This document shows positions 1 to 6,908 of a DNA stretch of 52,360 bases, piece by piece. The notes beneath the pieces were generated by a model. The model saw only the letters and a list, made by a program, of their open reading frames with translations. It made no database searches and was not told the DNA's origin. The stretch comes from Eubacterium sp. GTDB lineage: Bacteria > Bacillota > Clostridia > Lachnospirales > Lachnospiraceae. How positions within the stretch are numbered: the stretch's first letter is position 1; every line of letters begins with the position of its first letter. The stretch is taken from the NCBI GenBank assembly GCA_024684035.1, contig JAIKXQ010000084.1:1-52360 (forward strand), written 5' to 3'. A program made the position numbers and the translations under genes.

Positions 1-24
1 TTACGACTAAATATAGTATATCAA

Positions 25-61
25 AAAATCCGCATTTTCGCAAGTGCAAAATGCGGATTTT
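25..61. terminator. Bidirectional hairpin terminator
   Basis: A perfect 14-base inverted repeat, AAAATCCGCATTTT paired with AAAATGCGGATTTT, encloses a 9-base loop. A-rich and T-rich edges would serve transcripts from either side. It insulates the first gene from whatever lies left of the window. Confidence 0.8.
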
Positions 62-177
62 ATCAGTATTTATAAGGGTTTTGACGCGTTTGATTTTGCA
101 CAATTCAACGTCGAGTCGTACCAGTTATTGGAAGTTCACATAAAATCGAAATTCACAGAGATTATACGGGCCACCTT

Positions 178-187
178 TCAGACACAG
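178..187 (+). promoter_or_regulatory. TCAGACAYAG element upstream of membrane protein gene
   Basis: TTTCAGACACAG ends 37 bases before the ATG at 225 and points toward the gene. It is a one-base variant (GACACAG) of the element found in front of most clusters in this window. Confidence 0.45.
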
Positions 188-224
188 TATCACTGAGCAT
201 TGATTCAAATTGGAGGTAAAACAA

Positions 225-581
225 ATGAAACAAAACAAAAACAAGAAGGTCGGATCCATAAATCTTGAAGTGCTTGCAATTCTGCCAACCATAGCAGTTT
301 ATGGCCTAGCGATCACACTATTCTCACTAGGAAGACAATTCCAAGTTGTCGAAGCAACAGGTAGTGGATTGATCGTCCTCTGCATTATTCCTTTACTGAT
401 CCTTGGCAAATTATTCGAGATCGAACGCAGCAAGAGGAGAATTAACGCTATTGCGCTCCTTATAACTGCTTTGGGCGTTATGCTGGCAGCAGCAAACCTT
501 ATGTTTGCCATCACCAATATACTTTTAATCCTTTCGTTCATATTGCTGTTATCAATAGCACTGACAAAAGCTTTGCACTAG
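225..581 (+). CDS. Small hydrophobic membrane protein
   Basis: This gene encodes 118 residues. A charged N-terminus (MKQNKNKK) is followed by about four hydrophobic segments, near residues 13-32, 44-60, 72-90 and 95-115, so it should be an integral membrane protein. The ATG at 225 is preferred over the TTG at 210 because GGAGG lies at 211-215 and would overlap the earlier start. No catalytic motif is visible and I do not recognise the family. The downstream partner is only a RhuM remnant, so the gene appears to stand alone between the terminators at 25 and 813. Confidence is good that it is a real gene and low for any function. Confidence 0.7.
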   Translation: MKQNKNKKVGSINLEVLAILPTIAVYGLAITLFSLGRQFQVVEATGSGLIVLCIIPLLILGKLFEIERSKRRINAIALLITALGVMLAAANLMFAITNILLILSFILLLSIALTKALH

Positions 582-649
582 ATGCATATAAATGCTAATG
601 TAGGAATAAAGACAGAAGGGAAATCCTATGAAGGAGTTAAAAATGTCTG

Positions 650-805
650 ATGAAAAAAGGTGAGTTAGTTAGAGATTCAACTGTTCGGAAATTCCGAACA
701 GTTCAAATCGAAGACAGAATAAAAAAATATCAGGCAAAGACATTGAGTTCGGCGGAAAAAGATTTTCTCAGATCCATTAAACTTTTAGAAAAAATTCAAA
801 AGTGA
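650..805 (+). pseudogene. Remnant of a RhuM-type virulence/Fic-associated protein
   Basis: A 51-codon reading frame contains GELVRDSTVRKFRTVQ. This matches the conserved N-terminal block of RhuM-family proteins, which usually exceed 300 residues. After that block the frame passes directly into a charged helical tail (LSSAEKDFLRSIKLLEK), so most of the family domain is missing. AAGGAG at 631-636 best serves an overlapping six-codon frame, MSDEKR, starting at 643 in another register, which suggests a frameshifted start. The family assignment is from memory of the motif. It could instead be an expressed small protein. Confidence 0.55.
679..703. repeat. 25-base perfect palindrome inside RhuM remnant
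   Basis: AACTGTTCGGAA and TTCCGAACAGTT are perfect inverted arms around one central A at 691. It sits exactly on the TVRKFRTV codons, with its centre 17 bases after the first base of the GAT codon of DST. A second remnant at 28739 has a different palindrome at the identical offset. Confidence 0.85.
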
Positions 806-812
806 ATTAAAG

Positions 813-843
813 AAAAGCTGACGTATAAAACGCCAGCTTTTTT
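813..843 (+). terminator. Rho-independent terminator
   Basis: A stem AAAGCTGACGT / ACGCCAGCTTT with a short A-rich loop is followed by six T. The same stem style with internal ACGT recurs at 7263, 28924, 32001 and 40435 in this window. Confidence 0.8.
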
Positions 844-850
844 CTCGTTA

Positions 851-920
851 AAAAGAAAAAGCTCCGCCCAGAGGCGAAGACTCTCTCTTTTATCCTTAAG
901 CTCTCCATCTATCAATGGAT
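851..920 (-). ncRNA. Candidate ~70-nt small RNA
   Basis: On the minus strand a good housekeeping promoter (927-954) would start RNA near 920. The transcript would contain a small hairpin (CCAT / ATGG near 905-918) and end in a stem CTTCGCC / GGCGGAG with a TCT-G loop at about 861-879, followed by a T-rich run on that strand (851-860). No credible reading frame lies inside. Antisense control or a type I antitoxin RNA are possible roles, but no target is visible. This is inference from promoter and terminator spacing only. Confidence 0.45.
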
Positions 921-926
921 GAGATG

Positions 927-954
927 ATTATATCACACGTTATTTTTTTTGCAA
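927..954 (-). promoter_or_regulatory. Housekeeping-type promoter with extended -10
   Basis: Read on the minus strand: TTGCAA (949-954), a 16-base spacer, then TATAAT (927-932) preceded by TGA, an extended -10. It is the best canonical sigma-A-like promoter I found in the window, and it drives no gene except the candidate small RNA. Confidence 0.6.
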
Positions 955-977
955 CACCCATTGATTCAGCAATATGA

Positions 978-1058
978 TTATTGTAGGAATAATGCGTATT
1001 TAGGTGCATATTCCCGCTTCCATTTCAACATTTCATCGTATATTTTTCGTTTAAACAT
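978..1058 (-). pseudogene. N-terminal stub of a DUF4143-type AAA ATPase
   Basis: A 26-codon frame with an upstream GAGGCG begins MFKRKIYDEMLKWKREY and continues APKYALF before a stop. This resembles the start of the widespread Clostridia ATP-binding proteins that begin (M)xxRKIYDxLLxWK and run into the Walker A segment. The frame ends just where the Walker A glycine-rich loop should begin, so the gene is truncated. The assignment relies on a short motif and is tentative. Confidence 0.4.
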
Positions 1059-1432
1059 ATTTCGCCTCACGATTGCGCCTAATAATTACAACCGCATTAT
1101 CACGCTAGCGCCACGAATAGTCAATCTGTATTTCACGTTTGCGCAAAAACCGGTAGTACATCATCAACAGCTACAACGTAAAGATTAAAAGAAACGGCGA
1201 CTTACTCACGACTAAAGTCACAAGAATACGCCACCGATTTCAAGCCATTTTCCTGCCACGTATATTAACAAATATGGCAAAAATTGCATTCTTGACGTGA
1301 CATTTTAGTGCATATGTGTTAAGGTAACAAGGAAGGGTATTATTAAAAAAAAATCACATCCGTATTACCATCAAAATCAAGACAACGAACCACACCCTTT
1401 ACATATATTGAATTAACAAGGGAGGATTCGTT
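1059..1432. other. 374-base intergenic stretch, no gene seen
   Basis: I find no convincing frame on either strand. TTGACG near 1292 with AT-rich sequence about 16 bases downstream could be a weak promoter for the lipoprotein gene at 1433. GGAGG at 1421-1425 is that gene's ribosome binding site. The stretch is probably decayed sequence beside the ATPase stub. Confidence 0.4.
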
Positions 1433-2269
1433 GTGTTTACTAATCATGCAAAATCTGCAAAATTAATCCCAATAGCAATATTTACACTTACATTGATATG
1501 TCTTATGGCCGCCTGTTTTCATACACAAACATCAAGTGAGGCAAATACTTCCTCAGATTGTGAAAACTTATACGCAGTCAGCCAGTCCGCAGACAGTACA
1601 AGCGCAGAAAACATAAGTTCATCATCCGACGAATCCGCAATTTGTACTGCTGATCTCTTGAATTATGTTCAGGAAAGCGAAATTAACGCGCAGGAAGCTG
1701 CAGCACGTACTCTCTCGGAAATAGTTCGTAATGTAGAGGCAACCAAGCAAATTGCAGAATGTGACGCTGCTGACATCTCTACAAACGAGGAAACCGTAAG
1801 CTATGAAGAGCGTCCATCCAGTGAACAAACTGTCGAAGAACCGGTTCAGACAGTTATCACAGAAGGCGATGCCGGAGGATTTTACATCCCAGATCTTGGA
1901 ATTAACGTCGCTGTCTATGCAACCCCGCTTGAGGCAGATGGAGGAGTATATGCACAGGACGTGGTGGACGCAGAAGGTCAGGCCGCTCTCTTTTACAGAA
2001 ATGGACATCAGATAATCGCCGATCATTGGAATCAGGGCTTTGAAGCCATAAATTACGCCGTGCCAAACACTACACGCGCAACCTTTATGCAGGGCGGTGT
2101 TCCCTATGAGTACGTATGCGTGGCCAACATTCAAGGACACAATATCGAAACAGACCTAACAGATGGATCGTACACGCCAATCGATTCGATATGTCCGGGA
2201 GCCATCGTGCTTTACACTTGCCATGGATCCTGGCAAAATGTCACACTAACATTCTGGGCACCACAATAA
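1433..2269 (+). CDS. Sortase-fold lipoprotein, arginine missing
   Basis: A 278-residue protein with a GTG start 7 bases after GGAGG. A hydrophobic N-terminus ends LICLMAAC at about residue 28, a plausible lipobox, so it should be tethered outside the membrane. A Ser/Glu/Thr-rich linker (about 30-145) precedes a C-terminal domain (about 148-278) opening with YIPDLGINVAVY, then IIADHWNQGF and finally VLYTCHG. These resemble the beta-1 strand, catalytic His and catalytic Cys segments of sortase-like enzymes. The Arg expected a few residues after the Cys strand is absent (NVTLTFWAPQ ends the protein). It could be a divergent transpeptidase or a dead binding domain. It is monocistronic and followed by a strong terminator. 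Confidence 0.55.
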   Translation: MFTNHAKSAKLIPIAIFTLTLICLMAACFHTQTSSEANTSSDCENLYAVSQSADSTSAENISSSSDESAICTADLLNYVQESEINAQEAAARTLSEIVRNVEATKQIAECDAADISTNEETVSYEERPSSEQTVEEPVQTVITEGDAGGFYIPDLGINVAVYATPLEADGGVYAQDVVDAEGQAALFYRNGHQIIADHWNQGFEAINYAVPNTTRATFMQGGVPYEYVCVANIQGHNIETDLTDGSYTPIDSICPGAIVLYTCHGSWQNVTLTFWAPQ

Positions 2270-2273
2270 TCAA

Positions 2274-2319
2274 AAAAGACGTTCAACCGCAAGAGTATCC
2301 TCTTAGTTGAACGTCTTTT
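2274..2319. terminator. Bidirectional terminator between convergent genes
   Basis: Perfect arms AAAAGACGTTCAAC and GTTGAACGTCTTTT with T-rich flanks on both sides separate the plus-strand lipoprotein from the minus-strand gene at 2323. Confidence 0.85.
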
Positions 2320-2322
2320 CTT

Positions 2323-2556
2323 TTATTTCTTTGCTTCTTTTTTAGCTTTCTTGTAGTCCGATACAAACTCCCTGTATTCTTCTCTGTCATAAACCTCAAA
2401 ACAGAGTTCCTCTTCCTCTCCATACGAAAGTTTCCATCCGTATTCGACCATTTTATCGAGAACTTTATTAGCCATTTCTTCTTCTTTTGGCTCATATCCT
2501 ATGATGGCCAATCTATTGTTCGAGTTTTCGGATCTTCCAACATATCTTACTGTCAT
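2323..2556 (-). CDS. Small acidic/basic hypothetical protein
   Basis: A 77-residue protein starting MTVRYVGRSENSNN. The ATG at 2556 is chosen because GGAGG lies 10 bases upstream; the GTG at 2577 would overlap that site. The middle is Glu-rich and the C-terminus is a Lys-rich helix (DYKKAKKEAKK). No known domain is recognised. The nearest shared TCAGACATAG element lies about 125 bases upstream, farther than usual. Confidence 0.65.
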   Translation of the reverse strand: MTVRYVGRSENSNNRLAIIGYEPKEEEMANKVLDKMVEYGWKLSYGEEEELCFEVYDREEYREFVSDYKKAKKEAKK

Positions 2557-2682
2557 GCCTTTGCGCCCCTCCTGCACATCGTAATTATATCACAGATACA
2601 GAAGCGAAACGCTCCGCAGAAAGCAATGTTTCTTGCTATTTTCTCCATTGCCAACGCTCCGTATTTTCCATGATCACATACA

Positions 2683-2692
2683 CTATGTCTGA
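2683..2692 (-). promoter_or_regulatory. TCAGACATAG element
   Basis: CTATGTCTGA on the plus strand reads TCAGACATAG toward the gene at 2323. The distance to the start codon (about 125 bases) is the longest among the sites directly preceding an intact gene. Confidence 0.45.
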
Positions 2693-2735
2693 TGCGTAGC
2701 GCTTTTAGAAAATCATACACGACAACCTAAACATG

Positions 2736-3338
2736 TTAATTCCAGTAGCAGTCCCAGACCTTCCCCATGTCTTTTCTTGATGCCGCTATTTCTTTTTCAC
2801 GTTTCTTCTTTTCTGATACAGGTATCTTTTTCGTGTTCTGATAGTAACGCATAAAAGGCATCCACTCCAGCTCGTTTAAAAAGAATTCTTTCTCGTCCAT
2901 ATCATAAGCGTACAGAATCCCATCATACGTAATTGTCCGCTCTTCCACAGACATACCGGCCCACTCTTCAGGAGTAATTCTAGTCACCGCATCCAGGTCT
3001 TCATTTGTAATCATTCGCATTTGTTCATCAAACATCGCATCAATGTAATCCAATGTTTCCGTGAATTTTGGATCGGCATAATTTACATCTCCGTATGGAT
3101 GGCAAAACCTCTCATGAAAATAGAGTAAATAGTTGAAGTACTTCTTGAAGTTATCTCGCACCCTATGTTTCTCCAGATCCTCCACGCTAGGATAATACAT
3201 ATATCCCTGGTACTGATGATCCTCCGGAATATTGTAAGGAGCCAAACCGTCAACTTCTTCCCTGGAGTAGTCGTACACCCTCTTGCACGCATTTTTTATA
3301 TAGTTGTAGTTGTTCTCTGTAATCCTTATTATCTGCAT
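2736..3338 (-). CDS. Hypothetical cytosolic protein, Tyr/Glu-rich
   Basis: A 200-residue soluble protein starting MQIIRITENNYNYIK, with AGAGAGG upstream of the ATG. It is rich in Tyr, Asp and Glu and lacks a signal peptide or membrane segment. The C-terminus is a basic helix (SEKKKREKEIAASRKDMGK) ending in WDCYWN. I do not recognise a family. Its upstream region carries one of the five complete two-part regulatory elements, 43 bases before the start, so it is probably co-regulated with the other genes so marked. Confidence 0.65.
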   Translation of the reverse strand: MQIIRITENNYNYIKNACKRVYDYSREEVDGLAPYNIPEDHQYQGYMYYPSVEDLEKHRVRDNFKKYFNYLLYFHERFCHPYGDVNYADPKFTETLDYIDAMFDEQMRMITNEDLDAVTRITPEEWAGMSVEERTITYDGILYAYDMDEKEFFLNELEWMPFMRYYQNTKKIPVSEKKKREKEIAASRKDMGKVWDCYWN

Positions 3339-3381
3339 AATTGCCTCTCTGTTTTATGTTCGTGGTTATTATCTATCCCAT

Positions 3382-3419
3382 CTATGTCTGATGAAACAAA
3401 GATCACTTTTTCTGACACA
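3382..3419 (-). promoter_or_regulatory. Two-part dyad element (TTGTGTCA ... GACATAG)
   Basis: On the minus strand TGTGTCAGAAAA is followed by TCAGACATAG. On the plus strand TGACACA begins 31 bases after CTATGTC begins. The same offset occurs at 6870, 7098, 13039 and 13743. The element overlaps the upstream gene's terminator edge. Confidence 0.65.
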
Positions 3420-3421
3420 AG

Positions 3422-3456
3422 AAAAAGCCGCACCACATGGTACGACTTCTCCCTTT
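3422..3456 (-). terminator. Terminator of radC-like gene
   Basis: On the minus strand an 11-base stem with wobble pairs (AAGTCGTACCA / TGGTGCGGCTT) is followed by TTTTTC, 25-30 bases after the stop of the gene at 3482. Confidence 0.75.
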
Positions 3457-3481
3457 TTTAATAATGATAGCATTAACACCT

Positions 3482-3958
3482 TTACGTTGAGCTGATTAGC
3501 TGAAGTTCTCGCATCGAACAGTATCTGCTTTCGCCAATAATAACGTGATCACTAATCGGTATCCCGATAATTTCCCCGGCATTTACCAGCCTCTTTGTCA
3601 CTGCCAGATCCTCGGCACTGGGAACTGGATCACCGGATGGATGATTGTGCGCAAGTATGAACGAAACAGCGCCTGCGAGCAGGCATTTCTGGATTATCTC
3701 ACGAACAGGAACCATGGAACTACTAATCGATCCATGGCTCACCTCAAAATATCCAATAACCTTTCCTTTGGTATCGAGGCAAAAGCAATAGACGTATTCC
3801 TCTGTAAGGACATCCATATGTAATTGCTTCACGCAAAGATCATATACATCCTCTTTGCAAAGCATACATTCCGCCACTTCAGAAGCAACATTTTTCACCT
3901 TTCTTTTTTTGAGAATGATATTCCTGTCGCTATCATACCGTGTAGTAAATCGATACAT
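3482..3958 (-). CDS. RadC-like JAB/MPN-domain protein
   Basis: A 158-residue protein with the RadC/JAMM signature: FILAHNHPSGDPVPSAED, then VTKRLVNAGEIIGI and SDHVIIGE. These supply the His-x-His, Ser and Asp of the zinc-binding JAMM motif; a glutamate equivalent lies upstream in YFEVSHGS. The protein corresponds to the JAB domain alone, without the N-terminal helix-hairpin-helix of chromosomal RadC (about 220 residues), which is typical of plasmid and prophage copies. The biochemical role of RadC is unsettled. GGGAG precedes the ATG, and a TCAGACATAG-type element (CGGACATAG) lies 35 bases upstream. Confidence 0.85.
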   Translation of the reverse strand: MYRFTTRYDSDRNIILKKRKVKNVASEVAECMLCKEDVYDLCVKQLHMDVLTEEYVYCFCLDTKGKVIGYFEVSHGSISSSMVPVREIIQKCLLAGAVSFILAHNHPSGDPVPSAEDLAVTKRLVNAGEIIGIPISDHVIIGESRYCSMRELQLISST

Positions 3959-3993
3959 TTCATGTACTCCCTTTTTTCAATTATTCATAGATA

Positions 3994-4002
3994 CTATGTC
4001 CG
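3994..4002 (-). promoter_or_regulatory. CGGACATAG element before radC-like gene
   Basis: CTATGTCCG on the plus strand is the reverse of the shared element. It begins 35 bases upstream of the start codon at 3958. Confidence 0.5.
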
Positions 4003-4076
4003 ACATCTCTGTGTTTTAAAAAAGATGATTTATTTGACAGTAAATCGCGTATTTATTTTTGTTATTCATTACCGGA

Positions 4077-4086
4077 TCAGACATAG
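4077..4086 (+). promoter_or_regulatory. TCAGACATAG element for pilin-like gene
   Basis: An exact TCAGACATAG on the plus strand points toward the gene at 4172. It shows that the element follows transcription direction rather than a fixed strand, because the radC-like element 80 bases away faces the other way. Confidence 0.5.
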
Positions 4087-4171
4087 AAATAGTGAAAAAA
4101 TAAAATACAGAAGGAGCGCGGCTCACATCCGGTTGCTGATGAGCAACAGGTACCGGGCCAGAATATTTTTT

Positions 4172-4660
4172 ATGAAAAAATTCGCATTGAAGATCCTTGG
4201 TGGAATTATGATTCTTACAGCCATGATGCCTGCGCAGGCAGTTTCAGCAGCAACGAACACGACCGTCAATATTCCTGTATACTGCGCAGATAATGATGTG
4301 ACAATAAATGCTTCCGGTTCGGCCAAAGAGGTACCGATGCCAGGTAAAAAAACAATTCATGTAAACAAAAAGAGTAACTACACCATCTCGTTTGATAGGC
4401 CCGGGACATATCATTACCTTATCCGGGAAACATCCAATGTCAAAGATCCAACCGTATACACGGTACATATCACATGCACCGAAGTTAACGGCATTCTCAA
4501 AGCTGAATCGCACATTGCAACACAGATGTATCCGGCCAAGGAGCAGCGCAACATCCGTTTTAAAGATGGAAATACAAAAGAGAAGAGAAAGATATCTATT
4601 CCACGCACGGATGGAAAAACCACATCAAACACATATCGTATGTTGTTCAGATCAATTTAA
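4172..4660 (+). CDS. Secreted pilin-like (FctA-type fold) protein
   Basis: With the ATG at 4172 the protein is 162 residues and opens with a clean signal peptide, MKKFALKILGG through QAVSAA. An in-frame ATG at 4139 would add 11 residues; neither has an ideal ribosome site (AAGGAG lies at 4111-4116), so the start is uncertain. The mature part contains FDRPGTYHYLIRET followed by YTVHITCTEVNGIL. This resembles the strand pattern of Gram-positive backbone pilin domains (GTYxYxIxE, then YxVxV). There is no C-terminal sorting motif or transmembrane anchor, so it would be released or bound by a partner. The fold call is tentative. Confidence 0.55.
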   Translation: MKKFALKILGGIMILTAMMPAQAVSAATNTTVNIPVYCADNDVTINASGSAKEVPMPGKKTIHVNKKSNYTISFDRPGTYHYLIRETSNVKDPTVYTVHITCTEVNGILKAESHIATQMYPAKEQRNIRFKDGNTKEKRKISIPRTDGKTTSNTYRMLFRSI

Positions 4661-4666
4661 TCCAGG

Positions 4667-4705
4667 AATACTGTCCACCAAATCCCGGCGGACAGTATTT
4701 TTTTC
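4667..4705 (+). terminator. Terminator of pilin-like gene
   Basis: Arms AATACTGTCC and GGACAGTATT are followed by seven T, immediately after the stop codon at 4660. Confidence 0.85.
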
Positions 4706-4713
4706 TGCAAAAG

Positions 4714-4759
4714 AAAATCACTTCACGATCCGTTTTCGGAATCAGTGAAGTGATTTTTT
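4714..4759 (-). terminator. Terminator of the 4767-6308 operon
   Basis: Perfect arms AAAATCACTTCAC and GTGAAGTGATTTT flank an 18-base loop. A-rich sequence on the plus strand gives a T-run on the minus strand. Confidence 0.8.
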
Positions 4760-4766
4760 CAAGTAA

Positions 4767-5099
4767 TCATTCTTTCCTAAATATGTCCTTTGAGAAGGTG
4801 TATAGCTCCGGATCATAACAACGCCCGATTTCTATCACTGTATAATTGATAATGTCAGATTTGCTATCAACACATTCTTCAGATTCCTCGTAAATCAGTT
4901 CCTTTGCCCATTCATGAATCTCTCTTACGATTGGCTCATATCCGTCTTTGGAAAGTGTTAACGACACTTCTCTCTCAATATGAGCATTCATCCAATCAAT
5001 TGCTTGAGTTACCGTTTTACAAGGAACAGCAATATAATCACTGTCAAATGAAAATGTAACCAACATAAGATAATTTGTCTCGCATTTTTCTTTTTCCAT
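4767..5099 (-). CDS. Hypothetical protein, tandem paralogue A
   Basis: A 110-residue protein starting MEKEKCETNYLMLVTFSFDSDY. It is a close paralogue of the neighbour at 5142: both share MEKEKCET, FDSDY(I/V)AVPCKT, AIDWMN and KELIYE. This indicates a recent local duplication. No signal peptide or catalytic motif is visible. It is the last gene of the operon running from 6308. The GGAGG nearest its ATG is about 16 bases away, longer than usual, so translation may depend partly on the upstream gene. Function unknown. Confidence 0.7.
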   Translation of the reverse strand: MEKEKCETNYLMLVTFSFDSDYIAVPCKTVTQAIDWMNAHIEREVSLTLSKDGYEPIVREIHEWAKELIYEESEECVDSKSDIINYTVIEIGRCYDPELYTFSKDIFRKE

Positions 5100-5141
5100 A
5101 TTTGTAATCAGTCTTCCTCCATTGAACTTTAGAAAACAAGA

Positions 5142-5447
5142 TCATTTAAACAGACTCGGTCTGAAACCATTCCCGATTTCAATCACCTTGTAAGATGCCC
5201 AGGAAGAATCGCTATCAATATACAATTCATCTCTCTCGTAAATCAGTTCTTTTTCTGTCTCAGAATGCTCTCTTACGATTGGCGCATATCCATCTTGAGA
5301 AGTTACCGTCTGAATTTCACGATTGATATAGGTATTCATCCAATCGATTGCTTCAGCTTCCGTTTTGCACGGAACAGCAACATAATCGCTGTCAAACGAA
5401 TACGTAATCAGCATAATGTATTTTGTCTCGCATTTTTCTTTTTCCAT
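5142..5447 (-). CDS. Hypothetical protein, tandem paralogue B
   Basis: A 101-residue protein starting MEKEKCETKYIMLITYSFDSDY. The start at 5447 gives the same N-terminus as its paralogue; an ATG at 5465 would overlap the upstream gene. It lacks the last ten or so residues of paralogue A. The conserved segment VAVPCKTEAEAIDWMN suggests a small alpha/beta fold. It follows the 5455 gene by a few bases and is therefore probably co-transcribed. Function unknown. Confidence 0.7.
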   Translation of the reverse strand: MEKEKCETKYIMLITYSFDSDYVAVPCKTEAEAIDWMNTYINREIQTVTSQDGYAPIVREHSETEKELIYERDELYIDSDSSWASYKVIEIGNGFRPSLFK

Positions 5448-5454
5448 GATTGAT

Positions 5455-5790
5455 CTACCTTTCATTTACTATTTCATATTTTCCAAAGAACTTCTCGAAT
5501 GCATTCTCCGGCATTCGAAGAACAACATCATTTCTTTTGACATCCCATATTCGTCCGTTCGCTTCCTGGCAACAGTAAACATCCCAAACCTGTCTCTTGT
5601 CAAAAACTACAAATGATGAATACAAATACTTTATTTGCCATTCTGTATCATCGAGTTCTGCTGGAAACAACGCCCAGGTACCACTGCGAATTGGATGTAT
5701 TCTAATAACATCTGTGCAAAAATTTGACTTCATATGGAGTCTTCCTGGTGCTCCCTGTTTTACCGGCTCATATAAAACACAGTTAATCAT
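5455..5790 (-). CDS. Hypothetical protein, Trp-rich
   Basis: A 111-residue soluble protein starting MINCVLYEPVKQGAPG, with AAGGAG 7 bases before the ATG. It contains several aromatic stretches (SGTWALFPAE, RQVWDVYCCQ, NGRIWDVKRND), suggesting a compact beta-rich fold. I recognise no family. It is the second gene of the 6308-to-4767 operon, with gaps of 23 and 7 bases to its neighbours. Confidence 0.65.
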   Translation of the reverse strand: MINCVLYEPVKQGAPGRLHMKSNFCTDVIRIHPIRSGTWALFPAELDDTEWQIKYLYSSFVVFDKRQVWDVYCCQEANGRIWDVKRNDVVLRMPENAFEKFFGKYEIVNER

Positions 5791-5813
5791 GCGTTCTCCT
5801 TTTTTCGATCTGA

Positions 5814-6308
5814 TTAGTGAAGGTACACGGCGCTCGTAATATAATACTTTTCACCCGGGGTCATCTTTCTGATAGCTTCGTCCTTGCTGCAGAATGGTTC
5901 CCCGTCGATCCAGATCATATCAGCATATTCATCGGAAATGCATTCCTGAAGCTGGTAGACAGATCTGGAAGAAAACTCTTTAAGCGACATCTCAGAGACC
6001 ATCATCCTTAGCCGTTCAAACTTTGCTTCAAAATAATTTTCCCTTGCTTTGTTTGAAAACCTAATCCATCTGGCAGCATTGCCAAAAGCATCCTTAAGAT
6101 CGTCTTCAACGCCGGTTTCAAACCCGTACACCGAGAGATCCCTTGCCAGCCGTCGTTCCGGAGACTTCACGTCACCAGTAAACTTCTCATTCTCAATGTA
6201 AAAAGAGCCAATTTCATCCATATGGCTTACCAACACATCCGCCTCACAAAAGGCTATATTGGCAAGTCTTCTTTTGGTTGTAAGCCCGAACATATATCCT
6301 CTACTCAT
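5814..6308 (-). CDS. Hypothetical protein, first gene of small operon
   Basis: A 164-residue protein starting MSRGYMFGLTTKRRL. The ATG at 6308 has GGAGG about 8 bases upstream; the open frame extends 49 codons further but crosses the promoter element at 6344 and the terminator at 6410. The sequence is charged and helical (DLKDAFGNAARWIRFS, ENYFEAKFERLRMM). No known motif is seen. It leads a four-gene minus-strand operon ending at 4767. Confidence 0.65.
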   Translation of the reverse strand: MSRGYMFGLTTKRRLANIAFCEADVLVSHMDEIGSFYIENEKFTGDVKSPERRLARDLSVYGFETGVEDDLKDAFGNAARWIRFSNKARENYFEAKFERLRMMVSEMSLKEFSSRSVYQLQECISDEYADMIWIDGEPFCSKDEAIRKMTPGEKYYITSAVYLH

Positions 6309-6343
6309 TTTATTTCCTCCTATGATTTCAATGTTCAATAAAA

Positions 6344-6350
6344 CTATGTC
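6344..6350 (-). promoter_or_regulatory. AGACATAG element before the 6308 operon
   Basis: CTATGTCT on the plus strand lies 35 bases before the operon's first start codon. The preceding base of the consensus differs (TAGACATAG), but core and distance match the other sites. Confidence 0.5.
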
Positions 6351-6409
6351 TAAAAGGGACATGAGATAATATATCCGGGGACAAAGTAGGTTCTTTGCTG
6401 CTATCACAC

Positions 6410-6454
6410 AAAAATAACTCCGACCTGTTCGGCGTTGGCCGCAGGTCAGAGTCA
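6410..6454 (-). terminator. Terminator of gene 6459
   Basis: On the minus strand ACTCTGACCTG pairs with CAGGTCGGAGT around a GC-rich loop and is followed by TATTTTTG, just after the stop codon. Confidence 0.8.
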
Positions 6455-6458
6455 CTTA

Positions 6459-6797
6459 TCATACAAGATATTTCAAATTCCGTTTCTCTGCATCTGTAAA
6501 ATCATCCGGTTTGATTTCAAACTCATACATAGAATTCTCAGTCCTCAAACTGAGAAGATTCTTGGACTTACGCATTTTACCTGTCGTAGTCCGAATACAT
6601 ACCTGTTTTTCACCATCTTCAACAAGCGGATAGAATCTAATGAAATACATCCCCGGATCCTTGTGCTCTGATCGAAAGAATACAACCAGTCCTCTCTGGG
6701 AAATATAATTGTTTTTCCATGCATTATTGATCATATCATCGTCAGAGAGTGTCACTGCTTTTAATTCTACAAACTCATAGTTTTTAAGAGATGCCAT
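6459..6797 (-). CDS. Hypothetical protein
   Basis: A 112-residue soluble protein starting MASLKNYEFVELKAVTLSDD, with AGGAAAG upstream. It has a beta-rich middle (GLVVFFRSEH, GMYFIRFYPL) and a basic segment (RTTTGKMRKSKN). It is a single-gene unit with its own terminator and a complete two-part regulatory element, part of which lies in the 3' end of the next upstream gene. I do not recognise a family. Confidence 0.65.
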   Translation of the reverse strand: MASLKNYEFVELKAVTLSDDDMINNAWKNNYISQRGLVVFFRSEHKDPGMYFIRFYPLVEDGEKQVCIRTTTGKMRKSKNLLSLRTENSMYEFEIKPDDFTDAEKRNLKYLV

Positions 6798-6869
6798 AGT
6801 CTTCCTTTCCTAGTCTCGCTGTTTTCCATTATAATCGAGACAAACTTACACTTGGTATTTTCACACCAT

Positions 6870-6908
6870 CTATGTCTGTTTTTCAACCAGGCGCATTTTC
6901 TGACACAG
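6870..6908 (-). promoter_or_regulatory. Two-part dyad element overlapping a small gene's end
   Basis: CTGTGTCAGAAAA ... CAGACATAG on the minus strand, with the usual 31-base offset between half-sites. The upstream half lies inside the last codons (PVSENAPG) of the 58-residue gene at 6883, so the element is conserved through coding sequence. Confidence 0.65.

Noticed and set aside
949-1188. 79-codon plus-strand frame
   Set aside because: No ribosome site, unusual composition, and it lies opposite the ATPase stub; it looks like chance openness in AT-rich DNA.
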